NCBI GenBank assembly: GCA_964523295.1
Contig: CAZGAH010000011.1
Coordinates: 14,376-78,375, forward strand
Direction: 5' to 3'
DNA: 64,000 bases
From: CAZGAH01 sp964523295
GTDB taxonomy: Bacteria; Desulfobacterota; Desulfovibrionia; Desulfovibrionales; Desulfovibrionaceae
The translations under genes and the position numbers were made by a program. The first letter of the stretch is position 1, and each line of letters opens with the position of its first letter. The notes under the pieces are model-generated. The model did not search any database and was not told the origin of the DNA. It saw only the letters and a list, made by a program, of their open reading frames with translations. This document shows, one piece after another, positions 44,701-54,392 of this stretch.

Positions 44701-47700
44701 TTATCGCGAGGAACTCAGATAACGGGTGATATCTTCAACATCGAGCTGCGACGGGGTCAGGAACTGCTCTGCGTAGGCCTTGAAAACGCCGTTACGCAGG
44801 AAGAGGTCGAAGAGTTCGGGATCGATGTGCTGGTCGTTGCGCATGAAGCTCATGATCCGGAGCGCCTCGGAGACCGTTTTGGCCTTTTTGTAGGGCCTGT
44901 CGGAGGCGGTCAGGGCCTCGAAGATGTCGGCGATGGCCAGGATGCGAGCCTCCACGCAAAGATCCTCCCGGCATTTCTTGAGCGGATACCCGGCGCCGTC
45001 GAGGGTTTCGTGATGGGCTATGGCAATGTCCGGGACCCTGGCCAGATTTTCCGGAAAGGGAATTTTGCTCAACATTTCCAGACCGCTGAGGGTATGCTCG
45101 TTGATCTTGAAGCGTTCTTCCGGTGTGAGGGTGCCGCGGGCGATGCACAGATTGTAGATTTCGCCGCGGTTGTACTCGTTTTCCGGCGTCGTGAGGGGGT
45201 TGCCCCGGGCATCCTTGAGATGAGCGTACGACTTGCAACGTGGGATGATGTGCTCGGGCTTGTCGGCAAGCAGGGGCTCGGGCGTGGGCAGCCCGGGCTC
45301 CGGCGTGTTGCCTTTGCTGCGGAGTTCGTCGCTGGAAAGCCCCAGCCTGTCGCTGTAGTGGCGCATCCAGGTGCGCGCGCCGATGCGCCTGATCCGCTCC
45401 ATCGACTCCGCTGCGAGAAATTCGCCGCCGGCATTGCACTGGGCGATAAAGGCAAAGTCGTCGTCGAGCGCACGGAATTCGTCTTCAAGCTCCTGCTGCA
45501 GCGATGCGATATCCGTAGCTCCCTGGGTCAGCTTCCGGTAAAAGGCGATTTCTGCATCCCGGCGAAGTACCTCGAAACGTGTCCGGATTTCATGGATGCG
45601 ATTGTAGATGGTTTCCAGCTTGGTGGCCTTGTCCACGACGTATTCCGGCGTGGTGACCTTGCCGCAGTCATGCAGCCACGAGGCAATCCACAACTGGTGC
45701 CAGTCGTCGTCGGACTCCATGCGAAAGGAGCCCAGCTCACCCTCCGAGCACTCGTGCGCGGCCCTGGCCAGCAGGAAGGCCAGCTCGGGCACCCGGGTAC
45801 AGTGGCCCGCGGTATACGGGGACTTGGCATCAATTGACGCGGCGATGACCTGAATGAGCGAATTGAATACCGCGCGCAGGGAATTCACCAGATTCCGATT
45901 GTCCAGCGTGATGGCGGCCTGGGCAGCCAGCGAGCCGATGAAGTCGGCCAGGTCGTGGCCGTTTTCCCCGGCCTCTCGCTCTGCAGGATGGGGATTGAAG
46001 AGCTGGATGACGCCAAGTACCTCGCCACGCCGGGTGACGATGGGAACCGCAATGAGCGCGCGGATGGGATAGTCGGAGGGTTCCTCGGCCAGGCCCGTGG
46101 GAAAGAGCGACAGCGGCCCCTCGTTCAGGGTTACGATGCTCTGCGTGGTAAGGGCCTCGCAGGCGGAGCGCAGCACCGAATCCGGACTGAGAAAGGCCGC
46201 AATCTGCGGACGCACCTTGACCCTCGGGGCGGGATGTGCGGACAGCCCGCCGAGCATCACGTTCGCCTCACCCAGCGAGACCAGCTCTACGGACAGTTCC
46301 TCCTCCTCCATAAGATAGAGCACGCCGCCATCGGCCTGGACCAGTTCCTTGGCGGTCTGAAAGATCAGATCGACCAGCCTGGCCAAATCCTTCTCGGCCG
46401 ACAGCGCCAGCCCACCCTGAACGAGCATTTTCAACTTTTCCTGCGTCTGCACCAGGCTCAAGGTCTTGGACTGAATCGTCGCCTTCATGACCTCGCAGGC
46501 CTGAGCGAGTTTCTGGACCTCGCGGACGCTCGAGCGGACCATGGGGCTCGGCGAAAAATCAAAGGCCTGAATCCGCTCGGCCTCGGACACGAGAGCCTCG
46601 ACCGGAGCGGATATCCGGCGAGCGAGGAAGAGACTCAGGGGCGCCAGAAGCACCAGCAATCCGGCCGCGATACCGACGATACGCAGGGCCATGGCCTCCA
46701 TGGCGGCGGTAAAGTCGCCCAAAGGCGCGGCCACGACGATGCTCAGTCCGAGGCCATGCTCGTCGGGCATGAGTTGCCGGCAGGCCAGGTAGACCGTGTC
46801 CCGTACGTCGAGGAAGAATGGCTTGCTCAGGGCCTCGGTCCCGTGGGCCTTCACTGTCTGCGATACGCNNNNNNNNNNACCAGCGGATTGTCGGCAGAGT
46901 CCGCCGCCGGAAGGCGCAAATCCTCGCCGATGACCCCTTCCCAGGCCTGGCCGGGGAAGGCGACCAGCCGGTCCTCCTGGTCCAGTATCCATACCGTTCC
47001 ATGCCCCGCTACCCGCTGTCCGGCGAGCATGTCGCCCAGCCCGGCCAGGGTGACGTCCGCGCCGAACACCCCGTTGCGATCGGGCAGCACGCGCGCGCAG
47101 GTCAGCCCCGGAAGCCGGGAGCTGCTGAAGACGTAGGGCGGCGTGTACACACTGCGTCCAGACTGTCTGGCCTGCAAATACCACGATCGCGTACGCGGAT
47201 CATAGGCAACGCTGGCGTCCGTGCGCGCGCCTCGCTCGGCAAAGTCGTCCCCGAGAAAACGCCACTGCTGCACCCTGGCCCCCTGCTCCGCCAGGATGAT
47301 GCGCCGCTCGACGTACCCGGTTTCGGGAGGGGCCTGATACGTTTTCAGGATGTACGCGTTGCCGCGCGGGGCGATGAGCTGGTGGAACTCGCCGTTGTCG
47401 TAGCCGAGATAGACGGACATCAGCTGCGGGTTATCGTCAAGGAGGGCCTTTAACAGCAAACGGTTGTTCTCGAAGTGCGACCGGGAGGACGAATCGGCTC
47501 CGCGTCCGAAGGCCTGAACGGCGGTATTTGTCAGCGTCGCGATGGAGGACAGGACGGTGTCGATCCGGGCGATGGTTTTGGTCGTTATTTCATTGAAGAG
47601 CTTTTCCGCCGAGTCCCGGGCCATGGAGCGGTTTTCGTGCCGGACGATGAGCAGCAGCGTCGCGAGAACAAGCGCGGCCGTGCCCAGGACAATGCTGAAG

Positions 47701-47744
47701 ACCAGCGTGGAGAGGGGGAGGCGCAGACGTGGGCGCAGATGCAT
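44701..47744 (-). CDS. HD-GYP phosphodiesterase-like receptor with Cache, HAMP and GAF domains (gap inside)
   Basis: About 1,010 residues, split by ten Ns at 46869-46878 with a frame change across the gap. The start is at 47744 (MHLRPRLRLPLSTLVFSIVL, first membrane helix). A periplasmic dCache domain (residues about 40-330) holds WRFLGDDFAERGARTDASVA. A second helix (IVGIAAGLLVLLAPLSLFLA) and HAMP follow, then a GAF domain and the HD-GYP domain with WLHDCGKVTTPEYVVDK and IAHHETLDGAGYPLKKC. HD-GYP proteins hydrolyse cyclic-di-GMP or related dinucleotides in response to an external signal. The HD-GYP domain contains an insertion of about 120 residues between HD and GYP. The hemerythrin gene follows. 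Confidence 0.88.
46869..46878. other. Assembly gap of ten Ns
   Basis: Undetermined bases inside the HD-GYP gene, near the end of the Cache domain. The frames on the two sides differ, so the real missing length is unknown. Confidence 0.98.
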
Positions 47745-47942
47745 AACGCGATTCCTTTGGCCAGCCCTACACCACGGCCTCTCAGGCAGAGATGAACGAC
47801 GTCGATCCCGGCAGCTACCGGATACTATGGATAAACCATACCGTAAGGCAGGGGAAAAGGCAATTCATTATGTCGAGAACAGCAATCCGGAGTAGGTGGC
47901 CAAGGCGCTCAAGACCCTGGGCGGGCAATGGCCGATGGACCT

Positions 47943-48365
47943 CTAACGATCTTCGAAACTGAGTACCAGGCGCTTACCCAGCACGGCAACGGCGCGCTCC
48001 AGGGTTTTGAGGGAAGGCCAATGCGATGGGTCTTCCAGGCGCTTTGCAGCGGGCCATGATGTGCCCAACCCGCGCGCCAGGTCGGCGACGGTCCGCTCCT
48101 TGCGCGAAAAATGCACGAGCAACGCCGCCTGTGTCTTGGCATCTGGAGCGATGCACCAGGCATTCGGCGGGGCTTGGGATGGAATCGGAATGGGATCATC
48201 GTCATTGAGCATGAGTCCCAACATGCCGGAAAGAACCTCTGAGGCGTTGAACAGGCATTCCTCTTCGGTTTTTCCCTGGGTAAAAATGGTGTCGAAATCC
48301 AGAAAACGGACAAAAAAGCCGCCGTTTTCTTCAGGTTCGAACACCGCAGGGTATCTGACGTTCAT
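47943..48365 (-). CDS. hicB: HicB-family antitoxin
   Basis: A 140-residue protein. The start at 48365 follows GAGGAG. The N-terminal half is the HicB RNase-H-like fold (YPAVFEPEENGGFFVRFLDF, then EECLFNASEVLSGMLGLML). The second half is a DNA-binding helix-turn-helix (KERTVADLARGLGTSWPAAK, TLERAVAVLGKRLVLSFED). HicB neutralises the HicA mRNA nuclease and represses its own operon. The upstream hicA is only a truncated remnant, joined in frame with no stop codon, so this antitoxin appears to be an orphan. Confidence 0.85.
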   Translation of the reverse strand: MNVRYPAVFEPEENGGFFVRFLDFDTIFTQGKTEEECLFNASEVLSGMLGLMLNDDDPIPIPSQAPPNAWCIAPDAKTQAALLVHFSRKERTVADLARGLGTSWPAAKRLEDPSHWPSLKTLERAVAVLGKRLVLSFEDR

Positions 48366-48515
48366 GACGAACTCCTCTTTGAGCACAATGCCGGTTTGCC
48401 GTTGTATCGCGGCCAGCAAGCCCTTGCCAGGGTCGGCCGGACCATGCACGGGTTCCGGCACCTTAACGCCATCCTTGACAAGAAAGTGGTGGCTGCCCTT
48501 GACTCCGGCCAGCTC
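48366..48515 (-). pseudogene. hicA: Truncated hicA toxin remnant, in frame with hicB
   Basis: The minus strand directly before the hicB start, in the same frame, reads ELAGVKGSHHFLVKDG, then VHGPADPGKGLLAAIQRQTG and IVLKEEFV, with no stop codon. This is the HicA end, including the GSHHF motif with its catalytic His. An in-frame TGA at 48518-48516 closes the frame upstream. The first helix of HicA, which carries the start, is missing. HicA normally ends with its own stop codon, so toxin and antitoxin are fused here or the toxin has decayed. Confidence 0.6.
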
Positions 48516-48712
48516 TCAGGGCGAACCACAACCGCCGCTGCCCCCCTGTGCTGGCGATTTGCGCGCGTGCGCCTTGTCTGCGATTTTCCACACCGCTCCG
48601 ATGGTACAAGAAGACGCCGAATGGCAGACACGACGAGCTGTCCGCTCAGTGAATTCGATTCGTCCTCAGGTTCCAGAACCATCGGCTCCAATCCGGGTCG
48701 CGGCGGCAGACG

Positions 48713-49873
48713 TCAGCCCTGCACGACAGGTTCCCAGATTCTTGGATTAAGCCCCAGCAGGCACATCAGTTCGTACGGGATGGTGCCCCACCAGGCTGCG
48801 AGTTCATCGGGGCGGATGGCCATATCGCACGCGCCGCCCAGGAGAAAGGCCCGGTCACCGGGGCGTACGTCGGGAATGTCGCTGACGTCCACGGCAATCA
48901 TCTGCATGCACACGCGGCCGAGCAGCGGGGCGCGCCGGCCGTGCAGGAGAACGGCAGCGCCGTCGCCGCGCGGCGAGGAGAGCGCGCGGCTGTACCCGTC
49001 GGCGTAGCCTGCGGCAACAATGGCCACGTCCATATCCCGCGCGGCGGTGAAGGTACGGCCGTAGCTGATGCTGCGGCCGCGGGGCAGAGGATGGACCTGC
49101 AGCACGGGCGCCGTGACCTCCATGGCGGGCAGAAGCTCGCGACCGAGCGGCTCCAGCGAGGTCCCGGAAAAGGGGTTGGCGCCATAGAGTGCTATGCCCG
49201 GGCGCGCGTGCGCGGGCCGCAGCTCGGGCCAGGCGAGCAGGGCGGCCGAATTGGCGATGCTCGGCGCCAGCGGATGTCCGGGCAGGGCCGCGCGGAGCAC
49301 GGCCAGCAGCGTGGCGAAGCGTTCGGCCTGCTCGCGAACGAAGGGCGCTTCGTCGGGATTGTCGGCCGAGGCGAGATGCGTGCAGACCAGCCCGGCGCGC
49401 AGCCGGAACAGGGGGCGAAGCGTATCCGCCAGGTCGGCCGCCTGCTCGGGAGCGAAACCGAGGCGGGCCATGCCGGTGTCGAATTTGAGGGCCAGGGGAG
49501 CCGGTATCGCGCGTCCGTCGCAGCGTACGGCCTCATCGAGCAGGGAGAGTTGATCCGCCCGGTAGACCAGGGGCATGAGCGCGTGCTCGATAACCGCCCG
49601 GGCCTCGCGGCCGTCCTGAGGGCCGAGCAGCACGAGGATCCGCCCGGCAAAGGGGCTTTCGCGCAGCCTGACCGCCTCGTCCACGGTGCCCGCGGCCAGA
49701 AAGGTAGCGCCGGCGTCGGCCAGGGCTTTGGCCACGGGCGCCAGCCCGTGGCCGTAGGCGTCGGCCTTGATCACGGGAATGCTCCCCGGGGCCAGGTCGG
49801 CGAGGCGGCGATAGTTCCGGACGATGTTTTCCAGCAGGATGCGCACTGCAACGAGATTATACGCTATGCCCAT
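48713..49873 (-). CDS. alr: Alanine racemase
   Basis: A 386-residue PLP enzyme. The start at 49873 follows AAAGGA. The PLP lysine is Lys36 in VIKADAYGHGLAPVAKALA. ALKFDTGMARLGF, HLASADNPDEAPFVREQAER, PGIALYGANPF and the tyrosine-bearing AIVAAGYADGYSRALSS are family motifs, with CMQMIAVDVSDIPDVRPGD near the end. It converts L-alanine to D-alanine for peptidoglycan. It is divergent from lptD, separated by 193 bases. No companion ddl or mur genes are present. Confidence 0.95.
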   Translation of the reverse strand: MGIAYNLVAVRILLENIVRNYRRLADLAPGSIPVIKADAYGHGLAPVAKALADAGATFLAAGTVDEAVRLRESPFAGRILVLLGPQDGREARAVIEHALMPLVYRADQLSLLDEAVRCDGRAIPAPLALKFDTGMARLGFAPEQAADLADTLRPLFRLRAGLVCTHLASADNPDEAPFVREQAERFATLLAVLRAALPGHPLAPSIANSAALLAWPELRPAHARPGIALYGANPFSGTSLEPLGRELLPAMEVTAPVLQVHPLPRGRSISYGRTFTAARDMDVAIVAAGYADGYSRALSSPRGDGAAVLLHGRRAPLLGRVCMQMIAVDVSDIPDVRPGDRAFLLGGACDMAIRPDELAAWWGTIPYELMCLLGLNPRIWEPVVQG

Positions 49874-49954
49874 GTCGGTCCTTTGCGCGGGATGGCCGGC
49901 GCGACCGCGATTGATCGCGGCAAGAATGCCTGCCCGTACGGGCAAAAATCAAGG

Positions 49955-49974
49955 CCGGCAGGGCCGGTTTTTTT
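49955..49974 (+). terminator. Hairpin followed by seven Ts between alr and lptD
   Basis: CCGGC (49955-49959) pairs with GCCGG (49963-49967) and is followed by TTTTTTT. This has the form of a rho-independent terminator on the plus strand, yet no plus-strand gene lies immediately before it. It may end a short leader RNA ahead of lptD or be fortuitous. A 14-base palindrome, TGCCCGTACGGGCA (49931-49944), lies just upstream. Confidence 0.4.
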
Positions 49975-50066
49975 ACTTGAATCCCCCTTCGGGGTTGTGA
50001 TAGAGGCCATGGATACGCTGTATACAGGCTTTTCACCGGTCATTCAACCGGAAAGCAGGTGATGCC

Positions 50067-52424
50067 ATGACCAGACACAGCTCCCCGGACCGAAGCGGCC
50101 CGCAGGGATTGCTTGCCGCCTTGCTGCTGGCCGGCGTCCTTCTCCTGTGTCCCGGCGGCGCCGTGGCCACCGATCTGCCCTCCTCCATGACCGAACTCTT
50201 CGACGAGGACGCGGTCTGGAACATCGAGGCCGACAAGGCCGAAAGTCTGAACAATGGCGAAATCCTGGAGGCTACCGGCTCGGTCGTGCTCCGGCAGGGG
50301 GACAATTACCTGCAGGCGGATTTTGCCCGGTACTTCAAGAATACGCATTGGGTCTACCTCAAGGGCCACGTCCGGGCCGGCCTGAGCGGGGACGAACTCG
50401 AGGCCGAGGAGGCCGAATTCGACCTGAAGAAGCAGACCGGCTGGCTGCGCAACGGTCGCATTTTTCTCGATAAACCGCACATCTACCTCTCCGGCAAACA
50501 AATGGAAAAGGAGTGGGGCAACACCTACTCCTTCAAAGATGCCAAGGTCACGGCCTGCGACGGCGACGTGCCGGCCTGGTCCTTCGAGGCCGACGAGGGC
50601 AAGGTAACCATCGACGGCAAGGCCAGGCTCAAGGGCGCGCGATTCAACATCAAGAATACGCCCGTGCTCTATACCCCGTTCTTTTCGATGAGCATGGCCA
50701 AGCGTGAAAGCGGGCTGCTCATGCCCGGCGTCGGCTACAGTTCACGCCTGGGCGCGACCGTCAACGTCCCCATCTACATCGCCATCAACGAAGAAAACGA
50801 CATGACGCTCTACGAGAACGTCATGTCCGCCCGGGGGCTGATGCAGGGCGTTGAGTACCGCCACAACCTCGATGCCTGGAAGGCCAAGGGCTACTGGCGC
50901 TTCGACTATCTCAACGACGCGCAGGTCATCAGTTCCGAGGCCGACGAAAAGGCTCCCTTCGATTACGACGGCCTGATCCGTACCAATCATGACCGGTTCT
51001 GGCTGCGCAGCAAGTTCGACGCCGAGATTCCCGGCCCAGAGCTCAAGGTCAAGCTCGACCTCGATTACGTCTCCGACCAGAACTATCTGCGGGAGTTCAA
51101 GTCCGGTCTGTCCGGCTATCAAAAGAGCAAGGAAACCTTTCTGGACCAATTCAGCCGCGGCATCGAGGAGAACGACCAGAACCGGCTCAGCACGGCCCTG
51201 GTCACCCGCGATTTCGAACGCGGCGCGCTCAATGCCAAGGCCCAGTACCTCCAGGATCCCTCCTACGGGCACGGCAACGCCTCCCAATCAACGGATCCCA
51301 CCGTACAGACCATGCCGGAATTCAGCGGCTATCTCTACAAGGACCGCATCCCGGGCATGGAGTCCGTGCCGCTCGAATTCGCCGCCGACGTCAACGCCGC
51401 GAATTTCTGGCGCAATTACGGCACCACGGGCTCGCGCTACGACATCCACCCCAGCGTGAGCATCCCCCTGAACGGCAGCTACGGCTATCTCATCTCCAGC
51501 GCCGGATTCCGTGAAACCCTCTACGCCATCGGCAAGCATCAGCCCCTCGACGGCTATCAGGAGGATTCCAGCGACCTGCAGAGCCGCGAACTCTTCAACA
51601 TCAATGCCCTGGCCGGCTCCGAGGCCTGGAAGGTCTACGACTTCGGTACGCAGTCCCTGGCCCTGACTCAGGACAATCTCGACGAATCGCAGTGGACCAA
51701 GGTCAAGCACAGCATCCAGCCGCGCGTGCAGTATAATTACATCCCCTACGTCCGCCAGCGCCTCCGCCCCTACTTCGACACCAAGGACCGCGTCAGCGAG
51801 GTCAACGAGCTGACCTATTCGCTGACCAACGTCGCCAGCCGCAAACGCGAAACCGTTATCATGCGTGCCGAGGACGCAGACGACCCCCAGATGGGGCTCA
51901 AGACGGATTACCTCGACTTCGTCCGGCTGCGCCTGCAGCAGACCTACGACATGGTCGAGGCCGCCAGGACCTCCGAGACCGCCGAATACGACGTGCGCCC
52001 CTTTTCCGATCTGCTCGGCGACCTCACCCTGAGGCTGACGCCCAATCTCAGTCTGACGAACAAAACCTGGCTGTCTCCTTACCTGCTCGAGATCACCGAA
52101 CACTCGCACATGCTCAATCTCCAGGTGCCCGACTGGTTCATGACCTCCTTCGGCTTCGACTTCCAGCAGGATGTCAACGAATACAATCGTCCCGACCGGC
52201 CCAACCTGAGCATACTCAACGCCGGTGCCGGGGTCTTCCTCTTCAGCGGGCTGTCCGTCGGCGTAGGCTATAAGACCGACATCGCCAACAACCGCGACCT
52301 CGAAAGCAGCGTTGCGCTCTCCTACCGGCATCAGTGTTTCGACATCATGCTCGCCGGAGCGACCACGCCCATCGAGGATCGCGTCGAGGCCTGGGTCAAT
52401 CTGGTCGGGCTGAACATCTTCTAG
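50067..52424 (+). CDS. lptD: LPS-assembly protein LptD
   Basis: A 785-residue outer-membrane protein. The ribosome binding site is AAGCAGGTG. The signal peptide is LLAALLLAGVLLLCPGGAVA. Residues 50-220 are the periplasmic OstA/LptA-like beta-jellyroll (WNIEADKAESLNNGEILEAT; KNTPVLYTPFFSMSMAKRES). The remainder is the large beta-barrel ending AWVNLVGLNIF. LptD with LptE inserts LPS into the outer leaflet. Conserved cysteines are few, as in many non-enteric LptDs. A radical SAM gene follows after 53 bases on the same strand. Confidence 0.93.
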   Translation: MTRHSSPDRSGPQGLLAALLLAGVLLLCPGGAVATDLPSSMTELFDEDAVWNIEADKAESLNNGEILEATGSVVLRQGDNYLQADFARYFKNTHWVYLKGHVRAGLSGDELEAEEAEFDLKKQTGWLRNGRIFLDKPHIYLSGKQMEKEWGNTYSFKDAKVTACDGDVPAWSFEADEGKVTIDGKARLKGARFNIKNTPVLYTPFFSMSMAKRESGLLMPGVGYSSRLGATVNVPIYIAINEENDMTLYENVMSARGLMQGVEYRHNLDAWKAKGYWRFDYLNDAQVISSEADEKAPFDYDGLIRTNHDRFWLRSKFDAEIPGPELKVKLDLDYVSDQNYLREFKSGLSGYQKSKETFLDQFSRGIEENDQNRLSTALVTRDFERGALNAKAQYLQDPSYGHGNASQSTDPTVQTMPEFSGYLYKDRIPGMESVPLEFAADVNAANFWRNYGTTGSRYDIHPSVSIPLNGSYGYLISSAGFRETLYAIGKHQPLDGYQEDSSDLQSRELFNINALAGSEAWKVYDFGTQSLALTQDNLDESQWTKVKHSIQPRVQYNYIPYVRQRLRPYFDTKDRVSEVNELTYSLTNVASRKRETVIMRAEDADDPQMGLKTDYLDFVRLRLQQTYDMVEAARTSETAEYDVRPFSDLLGDLTLRLTPNLSLTNKTWLSPYLLEITEHSHMLNLQVPDWFMTSFGFDFQQDVNEYNRPDRPNLSILNAGAGVFLFSGLSVGVGYKTDIANNRDLESSVALSYRHQCFDIMLAGATTPIEDRVEAWVNLVGLNIF

Positions 52425-52477
52425 CCGGCAGACCTCGCCGCACGCCGGAAGCACCGGCAAAGGCCTCGTCCGCAGGC

Positions 52478-54109
52478 ATGAAACTGCTGCTTCTCCAACC
52501 GCCGCTGCGCGATTTCTATACCACCGACATCCGGTTGCATCCCTTCGGCCTGTGCATGCTCAAGGCCGTGCTCCGACAACGCCTGCCCGAGGTCGAGGTC
52601 CGCGTCCGCGACTTTCACCATGGCCACGGCCGCCAGACCGTGCCCCTGCCGCCGGCCTTGCGCTACCTGGGCGACTATTACGAGCACGCGGACAAAAGCG
52701 CCTTTTCGACCTTTCACCAGTTCTATCATTTCGGCGCCAGCTTCGAGACTGTCGGCAGCGCCGCGGCGGCCGAGAATCCGGACCTCATCGGCATCTCCTG
52801 TCTGTTCACGCCCTACGCCGCCGAGGCCCTGGCCTGCGCGCGGGAATGCCGGCAAAGGACAACAGCGCCCGTCGTGCTCGGGGGCAGCCACGTCACCGCG
52901 GCCCCTGAGCAGGTGCTACAGGACCCGGCCGTGGAGTACGTGATCCGCGGCGAGGGCGAACGCCCGCTCGTGGCGCTTGTGCAGGCGCTGCAGACCGGCT
53001 CGCCCTTGGATCAGGTGCCCAATCTCGGCTTCAAACGCGACGGCCAGCTCATATTCACGCCCATGGAGCCCAATTACGAGCTGGCGACCCTCCCCTGGCC
53101 GGATTTTTCGGATTTCCCGGTCGACCGCTACGCCTGCCTCGGCCGGCCCATGGCCTTTGTGGCCATGTCCCGCGGCTGTCCGCACCGCTGCGCCTTCTGC
53201 TCGGTCGGCCTCACCTTCGGCCACCGACATCGGCGCAGAAGCCCTGACGACGTCTTTGCCGAAGTGTGCGAACGCTACGCGCAGGGCTTCCGCGTGTTCG
53301 ACTTCGAGGACGATAACCTCAGCGTCGGACGGGCCGATTTTGTCCGGCTGCTGGAGCTGCTGGCAACGACATTTCCCCCGGGTGCGCTGCAACTGCTGGC
53401 CATGAACGGACTCTCCAGCCACGATCTGGACCCCGGACTGCTCGAACTGATGCGCCAGGCCGGTTTCTCGCACCTCAACCTCGCCCTGGTCAGCGCCAGC
53501 GCTGCAACCCTGCGCCGCCTCAAACGCCCGCACTGCCCGGAGCGCTTTCAGCAGATTGCCCACCTGGCGCACGTGCTGGGCTTCATGACCGTGGCCTACG
53601 GCATCATCGGCCTGCCCTGCGAGCGCGTCGAGGACATGATTGCCACGCTGGCGCTTCTGGCTCGGCTGCCGCTACGCATCGGCGCGTCCGTCTACTACGC
53701 AGCCCCGGGCAGCGAACTCGCAGCCGCGGACGGAATCTCCGGGCCGGACGATTTCCTGCGCGCGCGCTCCACGGCCATGTCCGTCGAGACAGAGGCCTTC
53801 CGCCGCGACGACGTGTTCACCCTGTTCACCGCCGCCCGTATACTCAATTTTTTCAAGGAAACGCCCACAAATGGCGAGCATGTCGGCCTGAGCGAGGCCC
53901 TGCGTCAGGCCGAGGCCACGGGCGGTCGCGCCGGACTGAGCGCTGCGCTCTACAAACGCCTGCAGCAGGAACAGCGCCTCTACGCGGCCACGAAATCAGG
54001 CCAGAAGGTGATCAGGCATTTCGACGCCAGACTCTGGGCACGCGTGGCGGAAACGGTTGGCGAGGTCCGTACGCTGGACGGCGGGTGGATTGATCTAAGG
54101 TCATCATAA
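52478..54109 (+). CDS. B12-binding-domain radical SAM protein
   Basis: A 543-residue protein. The start at 52478 (MKLLLLQPPLRDFYTTDIRL) follows an AGG. Residues 1-150 are a cobalamin-type Rossmann fold (NPDLIGISCLFTPYAAEALA; VVLGGSHVTAAPEQVLQDPA). The radical SAM domain begins near residue 215 with MSRGCPHRCAFCSVGLTFG (CxxxCxxC), followed by FDFEDDNLSVGRADFVRLLE. The substrate is unknown; this group usually acts on lipids, hopanoids or natural products. The gene sits 53 bases after lptD and may be cotranscribed, suggesting an envelope-lipid modification. That link is inference. Confidence 0.85.
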   Translation: MKLLLLQPPLRDFYTTDIRLHPFGLCMLKAVLRQRLPEVEVRVRDFHHGHGRQTVPLPPALRYLGDYYEHADKSAFSTFHQFYHFGASFETVGSAAAAENPDLIGISCLFTPYAAEALACARECRQRTTAPVVLGGSHVTAAPEQVLQDPAVEYVIRGEGERPLVALVQALQTGSPLDQVPNLGFKRDGQLIFTPMEPNYELATLPWPDFSDFPVDRYACLGRPMAFVAMSRGCPHRCAFCSVGLTFGHRHRRRSPDDVFAEVCERYAQGFRVFDFEDDNLSVGRADFVRLLELLATTFPPGALQLLAMNGLSSHDLDPGLLELMRQAGFSHLNLALVSASAATLRRLKRPHCPERFQQIAHLAHVLGFMTVAYGIIGLPCERVEDMIATLALLARLPLRIGASVYYAAPGSELAAADGISGPDDFLRARSTAMSVETEAFRRDDVFTLFTAARILNFFKETPTNGEHVGLSEALRQAEATGGRAGLSAALYKRLQQEQRLYAATKSGQKVIRHFDARLWARVAETVGEVRTLDGGWIDLRSS

Positions 54110-54114
54110 CCGGA

Positions 54115-54138
54115 GGGACACCCTGGTGCCTGAAACGG
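54115..54138 (+). repeat. Copy 2 of the 24-base dispersed repeat
   Basis: It begins gggacaccctggtgcctgaa and continues acgg, differing from 938-961 by one base. About 87 bases downstream (54225-54240) lies CCTGTTTCAGGCTACC, nearly the inverse of GGTGCCTGAAACGG, so the pair could mark a small inverted-repeat element of about 125 bases between the radical SAM gene and the next gene. Confidence 0.55.
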
Positions 54139-54392
54139 AGTGGGTCTGTTTGCCCGGAAGACTTACAATTTTCGATGTTCTTTATCGATAAATTTCTATT
54201 TTGGCAGCGCCACTGGCGACAATTCCTGTTTCAGGCTACCTTCCGCACCGGACCGTGCGCCTCTCTCCGGGGAAAACAGGCCGAGCGTCGTTCCTTCCCC
54301 GGACCGAAGCGGTGACGCGCAGTCTCGGGCCGGGCTGTGCACGGTCGACACACTCCAACCTGCCGGCGTAACGCTGGCTTCAGGGTGCGCTC

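Noticed and set aside
47827..47946. Plus-strand frame with KAGEKAIHYVENSNPE and, after a TAG, KALKTLGGQWPMDL
   Set aside because: Possibly a decayed gene fragment, but too short, interrupted by a stop and without a recognisable family.
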